This document shows, piece by piece, positions 45,401 to 53,471 of a stretch of 64,000 bases of DNA (positions within the stretch are counted from its first letter, which is position 1; each line of letters begins with the position of its first letter). The stretch is from positions 124,001 through 188,000 of the forward strand of contig NZ_FXTJ01000006.1 in the NCBI RefSeq assembly GCF_900182545.1, given 5' to 3'. The notes below the pieces were generated by a model, which did not search any database, was not told where the DNA came from, and was given only the letters and a program-made list of their open reading frames with translations. The stretch is from Geodermatophilus aquaeductus (lineage in GTDB: Bacteria; Actinomycetota; Actinomycetes; Mycobacteriales; Geodermatophilaceae). A program made the position numbers and the translations under genes.

Positions 45401-46486
45401 AACCTTGAGTATGCGGCAGTGTGGGGCACCAACGCCGAAGTTCCGTCCGATATTCATCGCTGGGCGGACGGGGTTTGCTCATCGATGATTTCGACGACCC
45501 TAGAGCCAATGACCGATTCGCTTGCCGAAGCAACGCGGCTGGACGAGAATGCCAATTTATCCTTCTTGGGTTCGTACATACTCGGGATGGGCTTCATTCT
45601 AACGGATCGGGAAGCCGAACAGCTCATAGCAGCCGACCCGCGCAATGCCGAGGTGATCTTCCCATACCTGAACGGCGCAGATTTCAACTCCCGCCCCGAT
45701 CAATCTCCCAGTCGGCACGCCATAAACTTCTTCGACTGGGAGGAGAGTCAGGCCCGCACCTACAGCGCGCCATTCGAGCGCGTAGAACGACTCGTGCGCC
45801 CCGAGCGCGCGGGACTCAATCGGAAGTCTGCTCGTGAGCGCTGGTGGCGCTATAACGAGACTCGCCCTGGACTCTACCGGGCGCTCAACGGGCTAGATCG
45901 AGCCATCGCCATCACCTCGGTGAGCAAGACGCTGATGCCTGCATTCGTGCCTACCAACATCGTCCTCGACCAGATGCTGGTGATCTTTCCGTTTGACGAC
46001 CCTGCCACGTTGGCAGTCCTCTCCTCGAGCCCCCACCGACTGTGGGCCCTTCGCTACGGGACTACCATGCGCACTGATGCCAGATATTCCGCGCGGTCGT
46101 GCTTCGACCCCTTCCCTCGAGCGACCAACACCGAGCGGCTTGGACAGGCAGGAGCACAACTAGACGAAGACCGCCGCGAAATTATGATGAGGCGGCAACT
46201 TGGACTTACCGCTCTCTACAATCTAGTCAACGATTCAGCCTGTCAGGCTGACAGGGACATCCTGCACCTGCGGCAGCTTCATGTAGAGATCGACGAAGCC
46301 ACAATGGCTTCCTACGGATGGTCAGACGTGCCACTAGCCCACGGGTTTCACGTATACAAGGGTGTCACCCGGTTTATGGTCAACGCTGAAGCGCGTACAG
46401 AGATATTGGATCGACTGCTACGAGAGAATCACAGGCGGGCAGCCAACGAAGGGCCGTCTGCGCCCGGACGGTTGGAACTTGTCTGA
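42479..46486 (+). CDS. drmMI: DISARM N6-adenine DNA methyltransferase DrmMI
   Basis: About 1335 residues from ATG 42479. The open frame runs far upstream to 40784, but that part is drmD in another frame. The layout is that of the large Eco57I/PglX-like methyltransferases: a long N-terminal region, the SAM-binding motif DIAAGSGAFLVAAARYL near 620, DINGMAVEMCKLSLWLVSL, then the catalytic IIGNPPFLGD near 878, and a C-terminal target-recognition region with RWWRYNETRPGLYRAL. In DISARM it methylates host DNA at adenine so that the system ignores self. From about base 44,500 to the end, base composition becomes clearly less GC-rich, matching an exchanged recognition domain. The stop overlaps the drmA start (TGATG). 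Confidence 0.9.
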   Translation: MRRRPPSVSRLHQDWLAQVETDGPFLSLPVLKDIWPNGMDPLSDADERLVAFKESHALWEQAFDRSRDGSGQDYADVARTWVDVVLDDLAEWQGHRVSAEELPEDLLVRSPGETITVRPDGALRGRDGKLACLLRIVPPIESLRTVGADGWSASEIDRMAALLRKADVAVGIVTDGRWWALVWAGEGTTTGSGVVDALTWREEPQLRDAFLTLAHAGTLRHKNAERRLPRLFERSVLEAEEITEALGVQVRKSVELLVQAFSEARLTARAKGLDDPLCENPDEIYQAAVTVMMRVVFLLFAEERDMLPKPELYRAAYGVSTLLDHLQERAQQEGEENLEHSSDVWHRLLAVSTALYGGANFDEVRMPAYGGSLFEPKRFPWLAAERPDGGLQLRVSDRVMLHVLESVQVAKVSGQARRISFRDVDVEQIGYIYEGLLGYTCREVEVEVLLGLVGTDGQEPEIDLDTLDEIYNGSMGTKDFAARLTAWVKENQSAAKLVSAAKLVKLYDEKVDEAEINRLLRPVAGDDPDLLSALISWSPFIRRDLRNLPYVVPRGGLVVAETPSRKNAGAHYTPRALAEEVVLHALQPLVYEPGPLQTNDEDAWRLKSSSAILDLKVADIAAGSGAFLVAAARYLADRLVEAWTAEGIVDGDRVDAGLRTRAIREVIAHCLYGADINGMAVEMCKLSLWLVSLDPNKPFSFVDDKIFQGNALLGLTTLDQLRYLHIAPKLGKVRQLNAYVDVDATVAEATRIRHQLASPVDEADPQRSGNGKRRLIEQSGRVTEKLRLTADGIIATALRLGGKPGAALDDALAALEGALIAAFPADGSAGDMSVLNRIIARGLTPTVATDYERWQPLHWVIEAPDVFVEHGGFDAIIGNPPFLGDKSLKGALGDEFREYLAREVANNARGRSDLVAYFFLRAHELLRGSGSLGLIATNSVAQGDTRVVGLLQMDKNGFTITRAIRSNPWPTANANLEYAAVWGTNAEVPSDIHRWADGVCSSMISTTLEPMTDSLAEATRLDENANLSFLGSYILGMGFILTDREAEQLIAADPRNAEVIFPYLNGADFNSRPDQSPSRHAINFFDWEESQARTYSAPFERVERLVRPERAGLNRKSARERWWRYNETRPGLYRALNGLDRAIAITSVSKTLMPAFVPTNIVLDQMLVIFPFDDPATLAVLSSSPHRLWALRYGTTMRTDARYSARSCFDPFPRATNTERLGQAGAQLDEDRREIMMRRQLGLTALYNLVNDSACQADRDILHLRQLHVEIDEATMASYGWSDVPLAHGFHVYKGVTRFMVNAEARTEILDRLLRENHRRAANEGPSAPGRLELV

Positions 46487-49400
46487 TGTCAGACGGCCAA
46501 ACGATGGTAGTTCGTGCAGAGCTTATCGATATCCTTCAACAGGAGCTCCTCGGCCCGAGAGGCGAACTTGACGAGGAGATCCCTGCGAGTCCCCGGGCGA
46601 TGTTTGCAGTGGGTGGTCTGGCTCCAGTCACCATTGACCCCAACCTCGCGCGACTCCAGACCGACCCGGAGGAGGTAGAGAGCCAGGGAGTTGAGGGAGA
46701 ACCGTTACAGGCCCTCAGCGATTTCGACCCGGAGCGCGACGGTCAGCCGGGCGTTCCTGTCCCCTCCGACGAAGAGGTGTCCACGGCCGAGTCCGATGAT
46801 GAAGAGGACACCGGCCCGAAGGGCGCGCTGACCCATCCCTCATCCATGGGCCTGCGGTTTCAGGTGCCCGCCGGGGTCGGCACGCTTCTCGTGACAGCGA
46901 AGTGGGGCCGCTACGAGAGCTTTCAGCGCCTGAACGAGGAAACCGGGAAGAATCGGACCTGCTTCCGGCGGACGCCCTACGAGATCTCCAAGCCGCTCGA
47001 CCTTGCGGGGACCACAGCGCGCCGCAGCGAGGTTATCGAGCTCGGCCAGGACGTCAGCCTGCGGGTTGAGGTCTTCCCGCTAGGTGACCGCCTGATCGTC
47101 GAGCTGGCACTGAGCAACGACCGTGTCACCGGTGTCGAGGCTCCACCCGGCGACTGGCTCTTCCAGACGGAGCTGAGCGTGGAATCTGTAAACGGGTCGG
47201 CGTGCTTCCTGCCAAGCCGCGACGTCTACGAGCCGCAGTACTTGGAGAAGGACGAGGAGCGCCGACGCCTCGATCTCCAGTACAAGCACAAGCTCGAGTT
47301 CGCGGTCGGCCGGACCTGTTCGGTCGACTGGGACGAGGTCCCGGGCACTCGCCGCGCGGGGAAGGTCCTGACCACCTGGCTTCCGACGGCGGATGTCCCG
47401 CAGACCGTCGCCGGCGCTGCTGGCGACACCGTCACGTCGATGCGTGTCCTCGCCGACATCCAGGCGGATGAGGTACGTGGGGCGCTGGAGCCGATGGTCG
47501 CGGGCTACAGCCAGTGGCTGGCCGAGCAGGAAACGGCGGCCGCTGAGCTCCCCGATCACCTGCGGAAGACCGCCAACAGGGCCATCGGCGACGCCAAGGT
47601 TGCGGCCACGCGCCTCGAGGCCGGCCTGCAGCTGCTGGCCAGCGATGCGAACACCCTCCGAGCGTTCCGATTCATGAACCGGGCGATGCGAGACCAGCGC
47701 ATCCGCTCACAGGTCGCCGCCAAGCGTGCTGCCAAAGCCGGCGTGACCCTGGAGCAAGCGTTGGCCGAGGTCGAGGCGGACGGGGACAGGGCTGCCTCCT
47801 GGCGGCCGTTTCAGCTCGCCTTCATCCTCATGCAGCTACCGGCGCTGGTGGATCCCGCCGACCCGTACCGGAGCAGCGACGACTCCCGTGTCGAGCTCCT
47901 GTTCTTCCCCACCGGTGGTGGGAAGACCGAGGCCTACCTGGGGCTGGCGGCCTTCACGTTCGCCATCCGACGTCTCCAGCGAACGGTCAGCGGGGACGAC
48001 GGCGAGCTCGACGGCGGTGACGGTGTTGCCGTCCTGATGCGCTACACGCTCCGCCTGCTCACCTCGCAGCAGTTCCAGCGCGCGGCGGCCCTGGTCTGCG
48101 CGGCGGAGCTCATCCGCCAGGAGGACGAGGCGACCTGGGGCACCGAGCCCTTCCGCATCGGACTCTGGGTCGGCAGCAGCGTCAGCCCGAAGCGCTTCAC
48201 CGAGGCCCAGAGCCAGGTCCAGCTGGCCAAGTCCGAGGACGGCCGGGCCCACGGACTCACGGTGCTGCAAATCAAGCGCTGCCCGTGGTGCGGGACGCCG
48301 ATCGACCCCAAGCGCGACGTCGATGCCGTGGCCACGACCCAGCGCATCCACGTCTACTGCGGTGACCGCGACGAGGAATGCCCCTTCTCCGAACGTGGTC
48401 CGCAGGACGAGGGGTTGCCCATCCTCACGGTCGACGAGGAGATCTACCGGCATCCGCCGACGTTCCTCCTCGCCACCGTCGACAAGTTCGCCCGGCTCGC
48501 CCGCGAGGGCGAAGCAGCGAGCCTCTTCGGCTACGTCAGCGAGTCCTGCCCGCGTCACGGCTACCGCCACCCCGACGCACGTGGCGACTTCTGCAAGGGG
48601 CAGAAACACAACGCGGTCACCAAGGGCGGCGTCACGTACCAGGCCGTCGATGTCCGGCCGGTCCCGCGCCTACGGCCTCCGGACCTGATCATCCAGGACG
48701 AGCTCCACCTGATCACCGGCGCACTGGGCACGGCGGTCGGCGTCTTCGAGAACGCCGTCGACGTACTGTGCTCCTGGTCGCGCGACGACCAGCTGGTCCG
48801 GCCGCTCATCGTGGCGTCCACGGCGACGGTCCGAAAGGCGGAGGAGCAGGTCCGGAACCTTTACGGGCGAGGCGTCGACGTCTTTCCCCCGCAGGTCCTC
48901 GACGTCCGTCAGACGTACTTCTCGAGGGAGCTGGAGGTCACGCCCGACCAGCCCGGGCGGAAGTACATCGGCGTCTGCGCGCACGGTATTCGGCTGACGC
49001 TCGCCGAGATCCGGATCGCCGAGGTCCTCCTGCTCGCCGGGCAGAAGCTCCTCGACGAGCACGGCAAGGCGGCCGACCCGTACATGACGTCGGTCGCCTA
49101 CTTCAGCGCGACCCGCGAGCTGGCCGGCATGCGGCGTTACCTCGACGATGACGTCACCACCCGTGTGTCCGGGAAGACCGAGCCCTTCCCGCGCCGGACG
49201 ACGGACTTCGCACGCCTCGCGATCGGTGAGCTCACCTCCCGCATCTCGTCGTCGGAGATCGGGGCCACGCTCGACAAGCTCGCCCTGGAGTTCGACCCGG
49301 ACCGGTGGAGCACGAAGGGCAAAAGGGCGTTCAGCGAGGCCCTGCAAAAGTCGAACGGGAAGCTGGGAGGCAACTACGACCGGCCGTACGACTTCGTCCT

Positions 49401-50151
49401 GGCCACGTCGATGCTCCAGGTGGGCGTCGACGTCCCACGCCTCGGCCTGATGCTCGTCGTGGGCCAGCCGAAGAACACCGCGGAGTACATCCAGGCGTCC
49501 TCCCGAGTGGGACGGGACGCGGCCCGGCCCGGCCTCGTGGTGTCGCTGGCCAACTGGGCGAGGCCGCGGGACATGGCTCACTTCGAGCAATTCCGCCACT
49601 ATCACGAGACATTCTACGCCCAGGTCGAGGCGCTCAGCGTGACGCCGTTCTCGGAGGCCGCGCTCGAACGAGGGCTCATGGGCGTCCTCGTGAGCGCTGC
49701 GCGGGTGATGGACGTCGGTCGGGCGAACTCGCTCTCCCCCGAGCTCGGTGCGGGCCGGGTCATCAGCGGGTCGCCCCGTCTGGACCAGATCATCGAGCGA
49801 CTGACCGAGCGCGCGTCCCGCGCGTACCTCGAGCCGGACTTCGACGAGCGGGTCAGGGCCAAGCTTCTCCAGCGCAAGGACCGCTGGCTCGGTCGCGCTC
49901 TCGAGGAGGGCGGCGGACTCGTCTACGAGCGGTCACCGGACAAGAACCAGATCACGCGACCGCTGCTGATCAGTCCCGAGGTCCGAACCACCACTCCGGA
50001 GCAGAAGGTCTTCGTCGTCGCCAACTCGATGCGCGAGGTGCAGCCGGAAATCAACCTGCTGGTCAGCCCCAGTCCCAGCTACCTGGCGGCCAAGGAGCCC
50101 GTCGACGCTCCCGGCTGGGACTTCTCACCCCCTGCTGAGGAGGACGCATGA
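46486..50151 (+). CDS. drmA: DISARM helicase DrmA
   Basis: About 1221 residues from ATG 46486. An acidic N-terminal linker (VSTAESDDEEDTGPKGAL) precedes a beta domain. Helicase motifs: LLFFPTGGGKTEAYLGLAAF (Walker A, near 473), a zinc-ribbon insertion (RCPWCGTPID, YCGDRDEECPF), IIQDELHLITGALG (motif II with the unusual DELH, near 736), VASTATVRKA and YIQASSRVGRDAARPG (motif VI, near 1005). These are the features of the DrmA family, which forms a complex with DrmB that loads on DNA with 5' overhangs and is held off by self modification. The stop overlaps drmB as ATGA. Confidence 0.92.
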   Translation: MSDGQTMVVRAELIDILQQELLGPRGELDEEIPASPRAMFAVGGLAPVTIDPNLARLQTDPEEVESQGVEGEPLQALSDFDPERDGQPGVPVPSDEEVSTAESDDEEDTGPKGALTHPSSMGLRFQVPAGVGTLLVTAKWGRYESFQRLNEETGKNRTCFRRTPYEISKPLDLAGTTARRSEVIELGQDVSLRVEVFPLGDRLIVELALSNDRVTGVEAPPGDWLFQTELSVESVNGSACFLPSRDVYEPQYLEKDEERRRLDLQYKHKLEFAVGRTCSVDWDEVPGTRRAGKVLTTWLPTADVPQTVAGAAGDTVTSMRVLADIQADEVRGALEPMVAGYSQWLAEQETAAAELPDHLRKTANRAIGDAKVAATRLEAGLQLLASDANTLRAFRFMNRAMRDQRIRSQVAAKRAAKAGVTLEQALAEVEADGDRAASWRPFQLAFILMQLPALVDPADPYRSSDDSRVELLFFPTGGGKTEAYLGLAAFTFAIRRLQRTVSGDDGELDGGDGVAVLMRYTLRLLTSQQFQRAAALVCAAELIRQEDEATWGTEPFRIGLWVGSSVSPKRFTEAQSQVQLAKSEDGRAHGLTVLQIKRCPWCGTPIDPKRDVDAVATTQRIHVYCGDRDEECPFSERGPQDEGLPILTVDEEIYRHPPTFLLATVDKFARLAREGEAASLFGYVSESCPRHGYRHPDARGDFCKGQKHNAVTKGGVTYQAVDVRPVPRLRPPDLIIQDELHLITGALGTAVGVFENAVDVLCSWSRDDQLVRPLIVASTATVRKAEEQVRNLYGRGVDVFPPQVLDVRQTYFSRELEVTPDQPGRKYIGVCAHGIRLTLAEIRIAEVLLLAGQKLLDEHGKAADPYMTSVAYFSATRELAGMRRYLDDDVTTRVSGKTEPFPRRTTDFARLAIGELTSRISSSEIGATLDKLALEFDPDRWSTKGKRAFSEALQKSNGKLGGNYDRPYDFVLATSMLQVGVDVPRLGLMLVVGQPKNTAEYIQASSRVGRDAARPGLVVSLANWARPRDMAHFEQFRHYHETFYAQVEALSVTPFSEAALERGLMGVLVSAARVMDVGRANSLSPELGAGRVISGSPRLDQIIERLTERASRAYLEPDFDERVRAKLLQRKDRWLGRALEEGGGLVYERSPDKNQITRPLLISPEVRTTTPEQKVFVVANSMREVQPEINLLVSPSPSYLAAKEPVDAPGWDFSPPAEEDA

Positions 50152-52250
50152 CGGCCGTGTCGGACGACGCGACCGACGTCACCGAGGTTGGCCTCGACGC
50201 CACCGAGTCGGCGATCGCGACTGTCGAGCCGAGCCTCGACCCTCTCGCCGACGTCGAGACGAACAAGCCCAAGAACCGGGCGAAGGTCGGCGCCATCCGA
50301 CCGTCGGCTCTGCTCTACACGCAGGGCATCGGCTCGACGGTCGACCTACCACACCTGTCGGTCATGCCGCACGGTCTCGACGACTGGGAGCGCATCTACC
50401 GGCGCCGACCCACTCCGCCGGAGACGATCGTCGAGCCTCGTCTGCTCCAGGTCGTCCAGGCGCACCTGGGCAGGAACGTGGAGGAGCTCCGCAAGCCGCC
50501 GTGGGCGTCCGCGGAGATCGGACAGAAGGACTCCGCCACGGACCTGGGCATCCCGGGACGGATCTTTCCGCAGTGGCTCCGCTGCACCGGCTGCGGCCTG
50601 CTCGGCCAGGTCTCGGACGGCGTGAGCTTCGAGTATCGCAACACGAATCCGTTCCGGCCCGATAAGGCGGAGTTCGTGCACGTCAAGTGCACCGGATGGT
50701 CGGAGGACGGCGCGAAGAAGCGTCCGCCGAAGGACCGGACGGCGGTGCCGGCCCGCTACCTCATCGCCTGCCGGAAGGGGCACCTCGACGAGTTCCCCTA
50801 CGTGGCATGGGTCCACCGGGGCGAGAAGTGCACGGTGCCCAGGCCGCGCCTGCGCATGCGGGAGTGGAAGAGCAACATCGGTCCGGACGTCCAGATCATC
50901 TGCCAGGTGTGCAAGAAGCAGCGCGGCATGCTCGAGGCGACGGCGCGCGGCGCGGACACGAAGCTCCCGCGCTGCCGGGGACGGCACGCGCACCTGGATG
51001 CCTTCTTCCCGTGCAAGGAGCAGGGCCGGCTGATGCTCCTGGGCGCCGCCAACCAGTGGTTCTCGAACACCGTGAGCGCCCTTGCACTGCCGCGTGAGGA
51101 CCAGGCGTCGGCATCTGAGCTTGCTGCAGCCATCAAGGGCCTGCCCAAGAAGGTGCTGGAGGCCATCCACGGGCCGGAAGGCATGGACTCCCTGAAGCTT
51201 CTGGCAGGCGTCAACGGGATCCCCGGCCTGGACGACGTGGACAACGCTGTCCTCTGGGAGGCCTTCCAGATCGCGATCGGTCACCCGACCAGCACGGACG
51301 ACGGCGAGCAGGTCGTGGCGCGGCGGGACCCGCGGACCCTGCTGGCACCGGAGTGGAACGTCCTCAGCGACCGGTCGAAGTTCACCAAGTACAGCGGCTC
51401 CGTCGACTTTAGGGCGGAGTCGCGCAAGGTGGCCGATGAACTCGACCCGCTCGTGACAGGTGTCGTTGCTGTCGAACGGCTGAAGAAGGTCAACGCCTTC
51501 ATCGGTTTCACGCGCATCGATGCCTTCGACCGCATCGACGACGCCTCCGACCGGGTCGCGCCCCTCACCCGCAACGGGTCCCCGACATGGGTTCCCGCCA
51601 CGGAGGACCGCGGCGAGGGGGTCTTCATCCAGTTCGACGAGCAGCGGGTGGCGAAGTGGGAGGCCGTCGTCCTGCAACTGGAGGTCTGGCGGCGCTACCG
51701 GGAGGCCCACCGGCTCAACTTCCTGCGTCGAACCAGCCGTACGGCCGCGGACATCGATCCGCACGAGCGCTTCCCGTCTCCGCGCTACTGGGCCATCCAC
51801 ACGCTCTCGCACCTGCTGATCCGCGAGATGGCGATGTCAAGTGGCTACGGCTCGGCCAGCCTCACCGAACGCATCTTTGCGTGGCCCGCAGGTGACGACG
51901 TCCAGCCGGCGGCAGGGCTGCTGATCAGCACGACATCCTCCGACAGCGAGGGGACGCTCGGCGGTCTGGTGGAGCTCGCCAAGCCCGGCAAGCTGCGGGA
52001 CGTCATCGTGCATGCGCTGGAACGCGGTAGGCGCTGTTCGTCCGACCCCATCTGTTCGCACCGGGCGCCGCAGGACAAGGAGGACTTCCTCCATGGGGCC
52101 GCCTGCCACTTTTGCCTCTTCGTGAGCGAGACCAGCTGCGAGCGGACCAACCGCTTTCTGGACCGACGGATGGTCATGGAGCTCCTGGTTGATGAGAGCG
52201 TCCGGACGCCCGGCCTCTTCCACGGTCTCCTGCCAGAAGGCAGCTGGTGA
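50148..52250 (+). CDS. drmB: DISARM protein DrmB (DUF1998)
   Basis: About 700 residues from ATG 50148. N-terminal region: VGAIRPSALLYTQGIGSTVD, which resembles the start of other DrmB proteins. A zinc-like pair CTGCGLLG lies near 145, with YLIACRKGHLDEFPY near 206 and CQVCKKQRG near 250. The C-terminal DUF1998-type part has HTLSHLLIREMAMSSGY (near 550), GLLISTTSSDSEGTLGGL and the terminal Cys-rich block CSSDPICSH and GAACHFCLFVSETSCE. DrmB is the partner of DrmA in the core DISARM complex. The stop overlaps drmC as GTGA. Confidence 0.92.
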   Translation: MTAVSDDATDVTEVGLDATESAIATVEPSLDPLADVETNKPKNRAKVGAIRPSALLYTQGIGSTVDLPHLSVMPHGLDDWERIYRRRPTPPETIVEPRLLQVVQAHLGRNVEELRKPPWASAEIGQKDSATDLGIPGRIFPQWLRCTGCGLLGQVSDGVSFEYRNTNPFRPDKAEFVHVKCTGWSEDGAKKRPPKDRTAVPARYLIACRKGHLDEFPYVAWVHRGEKCTVPRPRLRMREWKSNIGPDVQIICQVCKKQRGMLEATARGADTKLPRCRGRHAHLDAFFPCKEQGRLMLLGAANQWFSNTVSALALPREDQASASELAAAIKGLPKKVLEAIHGPEGMDSLKLLAGVNGIPGLDDVDNAVLWEAFQIAIGHPTSTDDGEQVVARRDPRTLLAPEWNVLSDRSKFTKYSGSVDFRAESRKVADELDPLVTGVVAVERLKKVNAFIGFTRIDAFDRIDDASDRVAPLTRNGSPTWVPATEDRGEGVFIQFDEQRVAKWEAVVLQLEVWRRYREAHRLNFLRRTSRTAADIDPHERFPSPRYWAIHTLSHLLIREMAMSSGYGSASLTERIFAWPAGDDVQPAAGLLISTTSSDSEGTLGGLVELAKPGKLRDVIVHALERGRRCSSDPICSHRAPQDKEDFLHGAACHFCLFVSETSCERTNRFLDRRMVMELLVDESVRTPGLFHGLLPEGSW

Positions 52251-52960
52251 GCGCTGCTGCCGAGCTGGGTGGATTTGTCACCAAGGAGGAGGCCAAACGG
52301 CTGAAGGCTGGCTTGGTGCTCGGCCACGGGCTGCTGCACCAGGCCATTGCCGGCATCCACCCGTCCCGTCGCGAACAGGTCGAACGAATCCTGGACGCCG
52401 TCCTGGCGGAACTGGACGGAAACGTCGGTGCGCTGTCAGCCGTCCTGGAGGCGATCAGCGGAGTCCCGCAGGCCGCGCGACCGCAACTGGTCTGGACCTC
52501 ACCGAGCCTGCCGAAGTCCGAGGGCCACACGACCCTGGCCGTGTCGCAGCTGATCAACGAGGCACAGACGTACGTCTACGCCGCTACCTACTCCGCCACG
52601 ATGGACTCGTCCTACGTGACGGCGCTCCGGGAGGCGCTCCGCCGGGGCGTCAAGGTGACATTGATCCTGGACCGGGCGAAGCAGGAGCAGAGGGCGGCTC
52701 TGCTCGCCGGGATGCTCGCCGGCGCTCGCATCTGGACGCTGCGCAAACCCGAGGGGGGTGGGTACGCCGTCCAGCACGCCAAGATCGTCATGATCGACAG
52801 CCTCGCCGCTCTGGTGACCAGCGCGAACTTCTCGACAGCGGCGGCGGAGACCAACCTCGAGTGCGGGGTGCTCCTCCGCGATGCGTCGGTGGCGTCGGCC
52901 ATCAAGTCGCACCTGGACCTGCTCCGCGAAAGCGAGTTCTTGGTCGACTACTCGCCCTGA
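52247..52960 (+). CDS. drmC: DISARM phospholipase D-like protein DrmC
   Basis: About 237 residues from GTG 52247. The PLD motif is QHAKIVMIDSLAALVTSANF: H-x-K-x4-D with the following serine/asparagine strand. There is only one HKD motif, so a dimeric site is expected. The N-terminal half is helical; the fold begins around TLAVSQLINEAQTYVYAATY, with LREALRRGVKVTLILDRAK typical of the family. In class 1 DISARM DrmC is the candidate nuclease, although it is not always essential. It is the last gene of the drmD-MI-A-B-C run; the next gene starts 51 bases downstream. Confidence 0.9.
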   Translation: MSAAAELGGFVTKEEAKRLKAGLVLGHGLLHQAIAGIHPSRREQVERILDAVLAELDGNVGALSAVLEAISGVPQAARPQLVWTSPSLPKSEGHTTLAVSQLINEAQTYVYAATYSATMDSSYVTALREALRRGVKVTLILDRAKQEQRAALLAGMLAGARIWTLRKPEGGGYAVQHAKIVMIDSLAALVTSANFSTAAAETNLECGVLLRDASVASAIKSHLDLLRESEFLVDYSP

Positions 52961-53011
52961 GGCCTGGTGCTGCTGGCGCGAGGCGTACGAGGCCGGTGGC
53001 AGGCTGTTGTC

Positions 53012-53464
53012 GTGGAGCGCGCAGCACCCCGCGATCCGGGTCCCCACCCCGGGGCCTCCTCCCCGGAGATCGCCCGACGCATGAGCGTCCTGCGGAGGCG
53101 CGACAACGGCCCCGAGATGGCCGTCCGCCGGCTGCTCCACGGGGCGGGACTCCGTTACCGAGTCTCCTGGCCGGTCCCCGGTCAGCGCCGACGCACCATC
53201 GACATCGCCTTCACCAGGGCGCACTTGGCGGTCTACATCGACGGGTGCTTCTGGCACGGCTGCCCGGTCCATGCCACCTCGCCCAAGGCGAACAGCAAGT
53301 GGTGGGCTGACAAGATCGCCGCCAACCGTGCCCGGGACGCAGACGTGACGACTCAGCTCCAGGGCCTCGGCTGGACCGTCATGCGCTTCTGGGAACACGA
53401 GAAGCCGGACGAGGTAGCGGCCCGGATCCTCGGTCACCTACGAGAGGGTGAGCCCCCAGCCTGA
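53012..53464 (+). CDS. vsr: Very short patch repair endonuclease
   Basis: About 150 residues from GTG 53012, the usual Vsr length; GTG 52967 would add 15 residues. Signature motifs: RRMSVLRRRDNGPEMAVRRL at the start, then VSWPVPGQRRRTIDIAF with the catalytic Asp, VYIDGCFWHGCPVHAT (the FWHGC motif) and WTVMRFWEHE. Vsr nicks next to T:G mismatches that arise when 5-methylcytosine deaminates. The neighbouring C5-cytosine methyltransferase, convergent with an 8-base gap, is its natural partner. It sits directly behind DISARM on the same strand and may be co-transcribed with it. Confidence 0.9.
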   Translation: MERAAPRDPGPHPGASSPEIARRMSVLRRRDNGPEMAVRRLLHGAGLRYRVSWPVPGQRRRTIDIAFTRAHLAVYIDGCFWHGCPVHATSPKANSKWWADKIAANRARDADVTTQLQGLGWTVMRFWEHEKPDEVAARILGHLREGEPPA

Positions 53465-53471
53465 TCAGGCG

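Noticed and set aside
42479-46486. BREX PglX
   Set aside because: The methyltransferase is PglX-like, but no BrxC, PglZ or BrxL gene is nearby and the gene order is exactly that of class 1 DISARM.
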